Shown here: piece after piece, positions 41,540 to 49,959 of the stretch
Numbering within the stretch: the stretch's first letter is position 1
Layout of the letters: each line of letters starts with the position of its first letter
Origin: Sphingobacterium bovistauri
GTDB lineage: Bacteria > Bacteroidota > Bacteroidia > Sphingobacteriales > Sphingobacteriaceae
Direction: 5' to 3'
Assembly: GCF_020295405.1 (NCBI RefSeq)
Contig: NZ_JADEYP010000021.1
Location: 1 to 64,000, forward strand
Length of the DNA: 64,000 bases
Position numbers and translations under genes: made by a program
Notes under the pieces: model-generated
Seen by the model: the letters and a program-made list of their open reading frames with translations, nothing else
Told to the model about the DNA's origin: nothing
Databases searched by the model: none

Positions 41540-42505
41540 TTAAATAATACCTTCTTTTAGTAAATCTTGAATGTGTATTATACCTGCATAATCACCATTT
41601 GAAGTGACTACAAGTTGTGATATATTGTTGTCTTTCATTTGATGAAATGCGTTTATCGCAAGTTCACTATCTTCTATTTGTCTTGGATTAGAACTCATGA
41701 TATCATTCGCTGTCAGTTTGGATGTATCGGTGTGGTTTTCTAACATTCTGCGTATGTCACCATCTGTAATTATTCCAATTATTTGATTGTTATCAGTCAC
41801 TACGGTTGCGCCTAACCTGAATTTGGTAATCGTTATTATAGTTGTTCGGATGCTATCTGACGATAATACAGTAGGTTTACCGTGATTTGTAGAAAGATCA
41901 CTAACTTTTAAATACAACTGTTTGCCTAAAGCTCCTCCAGGATGATATTTGGCAAAGTCTCTATCTGTAAATTGTCTTAATGTCTGTAAGCAAACTGCTA
42001 AAGCATCACCCATTGCTAATTGTGCAGTCGTACTGGTGGTTGGGGCTAAATTATTAGGACACGCCTCACGTTCAACAGTGGTGTCTAATACATAATCTGC
42101 CTGTTGAGCTAAAAACGAATTAAGGTTTCCCACGATACCTACTAAATTGTTTTTGGCTTGTTTCAAAAAGGGGATAAGAACTTTGATTTCTGGCGTGTTC
42201 CCGCTTTTTGAGATAACAATCACTAAATCATCTTCTTGTATGATGCCTAAGTCACCGTGGATTGCATCGGCGGCATGCATGAAAATAGAAGGTGTGCCTG
42301 TCGAATTGAGTGTTGCTACAATTTTCTGTGCAATAATCGCACTTTTTCCAATACCTGATACAATTACACGTCCTTTTAAATTCAATATAATATTGACAAC
42401 TTCAGCGAAGTCATCTGTAATTTTTTTCGTCAAGGCTTCTAGTGCTTTAGCTTCTAAATGCAGTACCTTAATAGCCTCTTTTTTTATTTCTGAATTGCTT
42501 TTCAC
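41540..42505 (-). CDS. kdsD: D-arabinose-5-phosphate isomerase KdsD/KpsF
   Basis: This enzyme converts ribulose 5-phosphate to arabinose 5-phosphate, the first step toward Kdo of lipopolysaccharide. With the GTG start at 42505 it has 321 residues: an SIS sugar-isomerase domain (GRVIVSGIGKSAIIAQK near 42-58, HAADAIHGDLG near 75-85 with the catalytic histidine) and two CBS domains (about 200-321). A good Shine-Dalgarno AAGGAG lies nine bases before the GTG. The frame extends to an ATG at 42571, but that is upstream of the -7 element. It diverges from recQ-kdsA, so two Kdo genes flank this intergenic region. Confidence 0.9.
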   Translation of the reverse strand: MKSNSEIKKEAIKVLHLEAKALEALTKKITDDFAEVVNIILNLKGRVIVSGIGKSAIIAQKIVATLNSTGTPSIFMHAADAIHGDLGIIQEDDLVIVISKSGNTPEIKVLIPFLKQAKNNLVGIVGNLNSFLAQQADYVLDTTVEREACPNNLAPTTSTTAQLAMGDALAVCLQTLRQFTDRDFAKYHPGGALGKQLYLKVSDLSTNHGKPTVLSSDSIRTTIITITKFRLGATVVTDNNQIIGIITDGDIRRMLENHTDTSKLTANDIMSSNPRQIEDSELAINAFHQMKDNNISQLVVTSNGDYAGIIHIQDLLKEGII

Positions 42506-42537
42506 GGAAAATCTCCTTATTTTTATTCTATAATTGA

Positions 42538-42545
42538 CAAAAATA
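42538..42545 (-). promoter_or_regulatory. Bacteroidota -7 element (TATTTTTG) for kdsD
   Basis: Exact TAnnTTTG on the minus strand, with a TTG about 23 bases further upstream. It decides the GTG start over the upstream ATG. Confidence 0.55.
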
Positions 42546-42582
42546 AAGTATTTAATTTTTAGATGGGTCAATAGTCTACTTA

Positions 42583-42590
42583 TATTTTTG
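42583..42590 (+). promoter_or_regulatory. Bacteroidota -7 element (TATTTTTG) for recQ
   Basis: Exact TAnnTTTG only two bases before the recQ ATG, the tightest spacing in the window. It forms a divergent pair with the kdsD promoter. Confidence 0.55.
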
Positions 42591-42592
42591 TA

Positions 42593-44791
42593 ATGGCGCT
42601 GATGGAAATAGAAAAATCATTGTACGATAATCTTCAGGAATTCTTTGGTTTTGATGCATTTAAGGGGGATCAAGAAGCGATAATCACTAACATACTTAAT
42701 AAGAAAGATACTTTTGTAATAATGCCAACAGGAGGCGGTAAATCGATTTGTTATCAATTACCGGCAATGATGAGTGCAGGAACAGCAATAGTAATTTCAC
42801 CATTGATTGCTTTGATGAAAAATCAAGTTGATCAATTACGGGCATTTGGAGGAAGAGATAGTATTGCTCACTTTTTGAATTCATCTTTGACAAAAGGAGA
42901 AATCACTCGAGTGAAAGCAGATGTTTCTTCAGGACAAACTAAACTTTTGTATGTAGCTCCAGAGTCGCTTACTAAAGAGGAAAATATTTTATTCTTGCAG
43001 TCTATCCAAGTTTCATTTGTTGCTGTAGATGAGGCTCACTGTATTTCGGAGTGGGGGCACGATTTTAGGCCTGAATATCGAAAAATTAGAACCATTCTTA
43101 ACGAAATAGGTGACAATATTCCCATTATTGCTTTGACTGCTACTGCAACTCCTAAAGTGCAGTCTGATATTCGCAAAAATTTGCAAATGACGGATGCTAC
43201 GTTATTCAAATCATCGTTTAATCGTTCGAATTTGTACTATGAAGTGCGACCAAAAAAGAATATAGTAAAAGAAATTGTCAAGTTTATCCGTAATAATGCG
43301 GGTAAAACGGGTATTATTTATTGTTTAAGTCGTAAAAAAGTAGAAGAGATAGCTGAGGTTCTTAATATCAATGGAATTAAGGCTTTACCTTATCACGCAG
43401 GGTTGGATGCTAAGACTCGAGCAGATACACAAGATAAATTCTTGATGGAGGATGTTCAGGTGATTGTGGCAACTATCGCTTTCGGTATGGGGATTGATAA
43501 GCCGGATGTGCGTTATGTCATTCACCACGATATCCCAAAATCAATGGAGGGCTATTACCAAGAAACAGGTCGTGCTGGGCGAGATGGTGGCGAAGGGTAT
43601 TGTCTATCTTTTTATTCTAAAAAAGATGTTGATAAGCTTATCAAATTTATGAAAGATAAACCTGTTTCAGAACGTGAAATAGGTACACAGATATTAAAGG
43701 AGGTAATTGATTATTCAGAGTCTTCCGTGTGTCGGCGTAAGCAGATTCTTCATTATTTCGGAGAGAAGTTTGATGAGACAGGGTGCAATAGTATGTGTGA
43801 TAATTGTCGAACGACAAAGACTTATTTTGATGCTGAAGGAGATTTGATTAAAGTCTTGAACTTTATAAAGGAAGAAGGGGATAGATTTGACGATCAACAT
43901 ATAATTAATGTTTTCATTGGTCAAAATAATCAACCCGTATCCGCTTATAAACATGATGACCATGTATTATTTGGCTATGGTAAGGACAAAGGTGTCAATT
44001 ATTGGAATTCTTTAATACGCCAAGGTGAGTTGGCTGATTTTGTAAAGAAAGATATTGATCACTACGGATTATTGGTTTTAACGGATGAAGGTAGGAAATA
44101 CTTAAGTAATCCATACAACTTGAAGTTTATCTTAAATAAAGAGATGGAAGCTGCTGATGATGAGGATGGCGAAGATTCAGCACAAACCTCAGGCGCTTTA
44201 GATACAGAGTTGTTGAAGATGCTAAAGGATTTGCGTAAAAAAATTGCGAAGCAAAAGGCATTGCCTCCATTTGTAATCTTTCAGGATCCATCTTTGGATG
44301 AGATGTGTACACACTATCCCGTTAGCACAGAGGAATTGAAACAAATACATGGGGTTGGGGCTGGTAAAGCATTAAAATTTGGAGGTCCTTTCGTCGAATT
44401 GATCAAAAAATATGTCGAGGACAACGGTATTGAACGCGCGCAAGATCTTGTTGTAAAAAGTACAGCAAATAAATCTGCACTTAAAGTCAGTATTATTCAA
44501 AATATAGATCGTAAAATTGGATTGGAGGATATCGCGGGCTCAAAAGGTATTAGTTATGAAAATCTGTTGAAAGAGGTTGAATCTATTGTCTACTCAGGTA
44601 CGAAGCTTAATATTGGCTATTTTGTAGACGAGATGATTGATCAAGACAGACAAGACGAAGTCTTTGATTACTTTAGAGCAGCTGAAGAAGATTCGATCAA
44701 AACGGCATTAAACGAACTTGGGGAGGAAGATTACTCTTACGAGGATATTCAATTAATGCGTATTAAATTTATCTCAGAATTAGGAAATTAA
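42593..44791 (+). CDS. recQ: ATP-dependent DNA helicase RecQ
   Basis: A 732-residue RecQ helicase. The superfamily 2 core is complete: Walker A in MPTGGGKSICYQLPA near 43-57, DEAHCISEWGHDFRPEY near 143-159 (Walker B plus the RecQ loop), TATATPKVQ and QETGRAGRDG near 323-332. The RecQ-specific zinc domain is visible as CRRKQILHYFGE and CNSMCDNC near 380-405, then a winged helix, and an HRDC domain near 540-610 (LRKKIAKQKALPPFVIFQD). The C-terminal 100 residues extend beyond the E. coli protein. Two ATG codons lie at positions 1 and 4. It is cotranscribed with kdsA seven bases downstream. Confidence 0.95.
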   Translation: MALMEIEKSLYDNLQEFFGFDAFKGDQEAIITNILNKKDTFVIMPTGGGKSICYQLPAMMSAGTAIVISPLIALMKNQVDQLRAFGGRDSIAHFLNSSLTKGEITRVKADVSSGQTKLLYVAPESLTKEENILFLQSIQVSFVAVDEAHCISEWGHDFRPEYRKIRTILNEIGDNIPIIALTATATPKVQSDIRKNLQMTDATLFKSSFNRSNLYYEVRPKKNIVKEIVKFIRNNAGKTGIIYCLSRKKVEEIAEVLNINGIKALPYHAGLDAKTRADTQDKFLMEDVQVIVATIAFGMGIDKPDVRYVIHHDIPKSMEGYYQETGRAGRDGGEGYCLSFYSKKDVDKLIKFMKDKPVSEREIGTQILKEVIDYSESSVCRRKQILHYFGEKFDETGCNSMCDNCRTTKTYFDAEGDLIKVLNFIKEEGDRFDDQHIINVFIGQNNQPVSAYKHDDHVLFGYGKDKGVNYWNSLIRQGELADFVKKDIDHYGLLVLTDEGRKYLSNPYNLKFILNKEMEAADDEDGEDSAQTSGALDTELLKMLKDLRKKIAKQKALPPFVIFQDPSLDEMCTHYPVSTEELKQIHGVGAGKALKFGGPFVELIKKYVEDNGIERAQDLVVKSTANKSALKVSIIQNIDRKIGLEDIAGSKGISYENLLKEVESIVYSGTKLNIGYFVDEMIDQDRQDEVFDYFRAAEEDSIKTALNELGEEDYSYEDIQLMRIKFISELGN

Positions 44792-44798
44792 AATAACA

Positions 44799-45614
44799 AT
44801 GATAAATAATTTTTTACCTGGTATCAAGAATGGTTCATCAAACCAATTCTTTCTGATGGCAGGACCATGTGCTATTGAAGGTGAGGAGATAGCGTTGCGT
44901 ATAGCAGAAAAAATCGTAACAATCACGGATAAATTAAACATTCCTTATATTTTCAAAGGCTCTTACCGTAAAGCAAATCGTTCGCGTGTAGACTCGTTTA
45001 CAGGTATCGGTGATGAGAAGGCTCTTAAGATATTAGAGAAAGTTGGGAGAGAGTTTGGTGTACCAACAGTTACGGATATTCACGAGAGTCATGAGGCTGC
45101 TTTAGCAGCTGCATATGTAGATGTATTACAAATTCCAGCATTTTTATGTAGACAAACCGAACTTTTGGTTGCTGCTGCGAACACTGGTAAAGTTGTAAAC
45201 ATTAAGAAAGGACAATTTTTGTCAGCTGAATCGATGAAGTTTGCTGTTGATAAGGTAAAAGATTCAGGAAATGCTAAAGTTTTTTTAACAGATAGAGGTA
45301 ATACGTTTGGCTATCAAGACCTAATCGTAGATTTTAGAGGTCTACCGGTAATGCGTTCTTTTGATGTGCCTACGGTGATGGATTGTACGCACTCGCTACA
45401 ACAGCCAAATCAAACGACAGGTGTAACTGGAGGTAAGCCTGAGCTTATCGAGACTATCGCTAAAGCTGCTATTGCAGTGGGAGCAGATGGTTTGTTTATC
45501 GAAACGCACCCAGATCCTGCGAATGCCAAATCAGATGGGGCGAATATGTTGCATTTAGATTTATTGGAAGATTTATTAACAAAATTGACGCGTGTGCGTC
45601 AGGCTATATTATAA
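44799..45614 (+). CDS. kdsA: 3-deoxy-8-phosphooctulonate synthase
   Basis: KdsA condenses arabinose 5-phosphate with phosphoenolpyruvate to Kdo 8-phosphate. The 271-residue TIM barrel has FFLMAGPCAIEGEE near 17-30, FKGSYRKANRSR near 53-64, TDIHES near 93-98, IPAFLCRQTELL near 112-123 and GGKPELIET near 210-218. The arrangement with kdsD 2.3 kb away across a divergent promoter region groups two successive Kdo steps. The N-terminal region has a cytoplasmic character and no extension. A strong terminator follows. Confidence 0.96.
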   Translation: MINNFLPGIKNGSSNQFFLMAGPCAIEGEEIALRIAEKIVTITDKLNIPYIFKGSYRKANRSRVDSFTGIGDEKALKILEKVGREFGVPTVTDIHESHEAALAAAYVDVLQIPAFLCRQTELLVAAANTGKVVNIKKGQFLSAESMKFAVDKVKDSGNAKVFLTDRGNTFGYQDLIVDFRGLPVMRSFDVPTVMDCTHSLQQPNQTTGVTGGKPELIETIAKAAIAVGADGLFIETHPDPANAKSDGANMLHLDLLEDLLTKLTRVRQAIL

Positions 45615-45622
45615 AAAGTCAT

Positions 45623-45661
45623 AAAAAAAGAGTTGTAACAAATTATTACAACTCTTTTTTT
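45623..45661 (+). terminator. Terminator after kdsA
   Basis: A perfect 16-base stem (45623-45638 with 45646-45661) whose right arm ends in a T-run, around a seven-base loop. Confidence 0.9.
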
Positions 45662-45822
45662 ATGTTAATTTTCTCTATTATCATTTGTGAATTTGTATGA
45701 TTTTATCCAAAAGTTAGAATCTGTTGCAATTGAATCTTTTGTTTTTTTGAAAAAACTTACTTCGTGTTTTGCTAAAAAAATACGTTACTTAGACATAATT
45801 TAAAATTATTAACACCTTTTCA

Positions 45823-47307
45823 ATGGAAAATATTATATCAACTATCTCCAGTTATGTCTGGAGTGAGTTTTTTATTTACTTCTGCTTAATCGTAGGACTT
45901 TATTTCTCAATTAGAACCGGATTTCTGCAAGTTAGGTATGTAAAGGATATGGTTCGCTTGTTGTTTAGTAAGAAGCAATCAGAAGAAGGTATTTCATCGT
46001 TTCAGGCTTTTGCATTAGCGATATCAGGTCGCGTAGGGACAGGAAATATTGTGGGGGTGGCTACGGCTATTTACATGGGGGGACCAGGAGCTGTATTTTG
46101 GATGTGGGCGATCGCATTTTTAGGTTCCGCATCCGCATTTATTGAATCTGCATTGGCACAGGTCTACAAACAACGTGAAGGAAGCGATTTTCGCGGTGGA
46201 CCAGCGTATTATATAGAAAAGGGATTAGGTGTAAAATGGTATGCTTTATTATTCGCTATAATCACAATTTTAAGTACGGGATTTCTATTGCCAGGAGTAC
46301 AGAGTAATGCAATTAATGGTACAATTGCCAATGCATTTAATTATTCAAATGAAGTACTACAAATTGCTGGAATAGAGATGACTATTAGTTGGGTAGGGAT
46401 AGGTATAGTTGCTTTATTGTCTATCATTATAATTGGCGGTGTAAAACGTCTAGGTCAAGCGTCAGAATATATAGTTCCTTTTATGGCTGGTGCTTACATT
46501 TTGATGGCTGTTGTGATTATTGGTTTGAATTTCACTAAAATTCCAGAAGTATTCGCACTTATATTTTCTTCTGCTTTCAGTTTTGATGCGACTTTTGGTG
46601 GAGTAGTGGGAATGGCTATAGCTTGGGGAGTAAAACGTGGTATTTATTCCAATGAAGCTGGACAAGGTACTGGAGCACATGCTGCTGCAGCAGCACATGT
46701 GAAGCATCCTGCACAACAAGGACTTGTTCAAGCCTTTTCTGTTTATGTGGATACATTATTTGTATGTACAGCGACTGCATTGATGATTTTATTTACCAAT
46801 CAATTTAATGTTGTTGGTTCTTTCGATGAGAAAGGGCAAGCAGTTTCATTTTTAGCTAATAATCTTCCTAATGTTGGTGCTGATGGTTTTACACAAGCTG
46901 CTGTTTCTTCACATTTTCCAGCGATAGGTAATCAATTTGTCGCTATAGCTTTGTTCTTTTTTGCTTTTACAACGATTATGGCCTACTATTATTATGCAGA
47001 GACGAATATTGCCTATGTTTTTAAAGGAAAGAATATAAAACCTATAATTTGGATATTACGAATTGTATTTTTGTTCTCTGTATATTTTGGAACTATTAAA
47101 ACTGCAGAATTGGCTTGGGATTTGGGAGATATTGGTGTAGGCTTGATGGCTTGGGTGAATTTAATTGCGATTTTGCTATTGAGTAAAACAGGTATGAAAG
47201 TATGGAAGGATTACGAGACACAGCGTAAGCAAGGTATTGAGGATCCTACTTTCGATCCAAAAAAATTAGGTATCAAAAATGCAGATTTTTGGGAAGAAAA
47301 TAAATAA
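45823..47307 (+). CDS. Sodium:alanine symporter family (AGCS) transporter
   Basis: A 494-residue membrane protein of the alanine/glycine:cation symporter family with about 11 helices. The family signature is the stretch GRVGTGNIVGVATAIYMGGP near 69-88 followed by AVFWMWAIAFLG; a second marker is GIYSNEAGQGTGAHAAAAAH near 275-294. It takes up alanine or glycine with sodium. It is followed by 293 non-coding bases that contain a dispersed repeat. The next gene is also sodium-coupled, though not in a tight operon. Confidence 0.9.
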   Translation: MENIISTISSYVWSEFFIYFCLIVGLYFSIRTGFLQVRYVKDMVRLLFSKKQSEEGISSFQAFALAISGRVGTGNIVGVATAIYMGGPGAVFWMWAIAFLGSASAFIESALAQVYKQREGSDFRGGPAYYIEKGLGVKWYALLFAIITILSTGFLLPGVQSNAINGTIANAFNYSNEVLQIAGIEMTISWVGIGIVALLSIIIIGGVKRLGQASEYIVPFMAGAYILMAVVIIGLNFTKIPEVFALIFSSAFSFDATFGGVVGMAIAWGVKRGIYSNEAGQGTGAHAAAAAHVKHPAQQGLVQAFSVYVDTLFVCTATALMILFTNQFNVVGSFDEKGQAVSFLANNLPNVGADGFTQAAVSSHFPAIGNQFVAIALFFFAFTTIMAYYYYAETNIAYVFKGKNIKPIIWILRIVFLFSVYFGTIKTAELAWDLGDIGVGLMAWVNLIAILLLSKTGMKVWKDYETQRKQGIEDPTFDPKKLGIKNADFWEENK

Positions 47308-47357
47308 AGGAAATTCGGTTAAGTTATTGGTTTAATAGCTCTCATGCCATGCAGGCA

Positions 47358-47462
47358 ATTACTTTTTAAATCAAAAAGTAATCAAAAACTCGTCACTTTG
47401 CTGAGTTGCGATAAAGCTTCGGCATTCCTGCAATTGGCAACTCGCTACTGCTATGCAGGAAT
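47358..47462. repeat. Dispersed hairpin repeat, copy 1
   Basis: The intergenic region 47308-47600 contains a perfect 10-base hairpin, ATTACTTTTT (47358-47367) with AAAAAGTAAT (47373-47382), followed by AATCAAAAACTCGTC-like sequence and a second inverted pair, ATTCCTGCA (47424-47432) and TGCAGGAAT (47454-47462). Similar CTTTTT/AAAAAG hairpins flank the repeat between purH and purN. It is less AT-rich than its surroundings and has no coding frame. Confidence 0.55.
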
Positions 47463-47600
47463 CAGGGAAAGAGTTGGGGGATGAAGGGCTGATTCAACAT
47501 TGGCGACATTTGCAGTGAAACAAAGGGAATTACAACAATTTCAATTTTCTTATTTAGAATAGAGATTAGGTAAGTTAAATTAAAGAATAAAATAGTAAGT

Positions 47601-48920
47601 ATGAGTCAGGAAAATAGAAAAGGTAATTTTTGGGCTTTATTGCCATTAATCGTTTTTATTATTATTTATTTTTGTGGCTCTCTTTATTTGGGTGATTTCT
47701 ATGCGCTACCCGTATTAGTAGTTTTTGTGATCTCACTTTTTGTTGCTTTTTTTCAATATCCAAAACATAGTTTTGAAGAGAAGTTGAAGAGCTTTGCCAA
47801 AGGTTCTGGCGATGAGAATATTCTCATCATGATATTGATATTTTTACTAGCTGGTGCCTTTAGTGAGCTGTCAAAATCAATAGGCGCGTTATCATCTACT
47901 GTTAATTTTGCAATGACCTATGTTTCTCCTCAATTTATTGTTGCAGGAGTTTTCTTGATCGCTTGTTTCATTTCAGTCTCTCTAGGGACTTCTGTAGGTA
48001 CTATTGTCGCTTTAGCACCGTTAGCTGTTGGATTCGAGACTTACATTCCAGGTATTACAGCTATTGCTTTAGCAGCGGTAGTCGGAGGAGCAATGTTTGG
48101 GGATAATCTTTCCTTTATTTCGGATACGACCATAGCTGCTACACGTACCCAAAATGTTGGTATGCGTGATAAATTTAAAGTCAACTTCAAGATTGTCTTT
48201 CCTGTAGCTGTACTTGTGTTTATTATTTATTGCTTTCAAGGAGCATCCTTTGTGGAGGATGTAAAGGATTTGGCTGTTCAAGAATATCAAATCATAAAAG
48301 TTGTTCCTTATATTTTGGTTTTTGTATTAGCACTTGTGGGTGTACAGGTGATTTGGACATTAGGAATAGGTATTGTCGCGACACTTTTAATAGGACTATT
48401 TACGAATTCAATTACTTTGTTAGATTCTATCAAAAGTGTAAATGCAGGTTTTGCTGGGATGTTTGAATTGAGTTTGTTGTGTTTGATTATTGGTGGTGTT
48501 GTAGGAATCATTCGTTACAACGGCGGTATATATTTTTTACTTAATTCTGTTTTGAAAAGGATCAAAACGAAAAGAGGGGCAGAATTTGGTATAGCATCTT
48601 TGACGGCATTAGTGAACTTTGCGCTGGCTAATAATACCATTACAATTGTAATTGTAGGACCGTTGGCTAAAGAAATATCTGATAAGTTTGATTTAGCACC
48701 TAAACGTGTAGCAAGTATATTGGATACCATATCTTGCTTTATTCAAGGTATTATTCCTTACGGCGCACAAATATTGGCTGCATTAGCTGCGTCTTCTATT
48801 GTTTTGGCGGGTACCAATCAGCCTACAGTTTCACCTCTTGAGTTGATTTCTTATTTATATTATCCATTTTTAACGGGAATAGCGACATTGGGTTTTATTT
48901 TGTTTAGTAAAACAAAATAA
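47601..48920 (+). CDS. Na+/H+ antiporter, NhaC family
   Basis: A 439-residue membrane protein with about 11-12 helices, of the NhaC/NhaC-like antiporter group in the ion transporter superfamily. Recognisable stretches are SVSLGTSVGTIVALAPLAVG near 130-149, GGAMFGDNLSFISDTTIAAT near 165-184 and ALANNTITIVIVGPLAKEIS near 338-357. It would expel sodium in exchange for protons. It is preceded by a repeat-rich intergenic region and followed 77 bases later by the exopolysaccharide locus, with no functional tie evident. Confidence 0.82.
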   Translation: MSQENRKGNFWALLPLIVFIIIYFCGSLYLGDFYALPVLVVFVISLFVAFFQYPKHSFEEKLKSFAKGSGDENILIMILIFLLAGAFSELSKSIGALSSTVNFAMTYVSPQFIVAGVFLIACFISVSLGTSVGTIVALAPLAVGFETYIPGITAIALAAVVGGAMFGDNLSFISDTTIAATRTQNVGMRDKFKVNFKIVFPVAVLVFIIYCFQGASFVEDVKDLAVQEYQIIKVVPYILVFVLALVGVQVIWTLGIGIVATLLIGLFTNSITLLDSIKSVNAGFAGMFELSLLCLIIGGVVGIIRYNGGIYFLLNSVLKRIKTKRGAEFGIASLTALVNFALANNTITIVIVGPLAKEISDKFDLAPKRVASILDTISCFIQGIIPYGAQILAALAASSIVLAGTNQPTVSPLELISYLYYPFLTGIATLGFILFSKTK

Positions 48921-48997
48921 GGACAAAGGATATTTTGGTGAAGGATTATGTTATAAAATGCAGGATAAAATATGCCATAACAATGGAGTATTGTAGG

Positions 48998-49738
48998 ATG
49001 ATGAGAAATATGTTGTTTTTATACTTCTGTTTTCTATTTTTTTCATGTCATACTACTTTGAAATACCAATCAGAAGATATGATTCATAAAAAACATCCAG
49101 AAAGAATTATAAAATTTTCAGGTTTCGAGTGGGTTATTCGTGATTCTTATCCTTCCAGAGAAGGGCCTGGCAATAATTTGTTTTCAAGTTCAAAAAAAAA
49201 TGTTTGGATTGATACTGAGGGGAGATTACATTTGAAAATCACCCATGATAGAGGTAAATGGTATTGCTCTGGTATTCGATTAAAAAAGCCTCTAGGGTAT
49301 GGTACTTATACTTTTTATGTAGATTCAGATGTTTCAAAAATAGATGTGAATGTCGTTGCTGGAATGTTTACATACTTAAATGACCGAGAAGAGATCGATA
49401 TAGAGTTCTCAAAATGGTCAGATGAAAGTTCTTATAACGCTCAGTATGTGGTCCAACCGGCTGATGTTGTGGGGAATAAGCATCAGTTTGATGTAGCGTC
49501 AGGTGTTAAACCTTCAATACATTCTTTTGAGTGGCGAGAGAATTTTATTTTTTTCGAAAGTCTTGGGGTAAAGGATGGCGATGATACAGTCCTTAGTAAA
49601 TGGAAGTATACAGGTGATTATATACCGAAGGTAAATAATGAAAAACTCGAAATAAATCTATGGTTATATAAAGGCCTGCCTCCTTCGGATCTGAAAGAAG
49701 TTGAAATTATACTAAATAGTGTTTCTTTTTCGCCTTAA
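48998..49738 (+). CDS. GH16-like family lipoprotein
   Basis: A 246-residue lipoprotein: hydrophobic signal then FFSC lipobox (cysteine near residue 16). The core has the concanavalin-like layout of glycoside hydrolase family 16, including the catalytic signature E132-I-D-I-E136 in REEIDIEFSKW, preceded by GTYTFYVDSD and followed by HSFEWRENFIFFES near 180-193. These enzymes cleave beta-1,3/1,4 glucans or galactans; the substrate is unknown. The frame is open from a GTG at 48935, but the ATG at 48998 gives a proper lipoprotein signal with GTAGG just before it. It precedes the YaiO gene by 221 bases on the same strand. Confidence 0.75.
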   Translation: MMRNMLFLYFCFLFFSCHTTLKYQSEDMIHKKHPERIIKFSGFEWVIRDSYPSREGPGNNLFSSSKKNVWIDTEGRLHLKITHDRGKWYCSGIRLKKPLGYGTYTFYVDSDVSKIDVNVVAGMFTYLNDREEIDIEFSKWSDESSYNAQYVVQPADVVGNKHQFDVASGVKPSIHSFEWRENFIFFESLGVKDGDDTVLSKWKYTGDYIPKVNNEKLEINLWLYKGLPPSDLKEVEIILNSVSFSP

Positions 49739-49959
49739 TGTTTAAAGTATATTTTATTATAAAATATATTTTGTCTCAGCATGAAGGTGTTTTTCGAAAC
49801 TGAAATATTTTATAATTTGAATTTATTATGTTGTTTATTGGTTTCAAATTCACTTTTTCGAGCTATTGAAATTTTTATCATATTCATTTCTCTATATATT
49901 CTAAAAAATACCGTCTTTTTTCTATTTTTACGGTAAAGAGCTGTCTTTATCATCTACAT

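Noticed and set aside
42506..42571. ATG start giving a 343-residue KdsD
   Set aside because: The -7 element TATTTTTG lies downstream of that ATG, and a good Shine-Dalgarno site points to the GTG at 42505.
46462..46731. 89-codon minus-strand frame in the AGCS gene
   Set aside because: Opposite an intact transporter gene, serine- and cysteine-rich in the way of shadow frames, with no promoter.
47308..47600. CRISPR array or tRNA in the structured gap
   Set aside because: The inverted repeats are not regularly spaced direct repeats, and no cloverleaf or T-loop consensus could be found.
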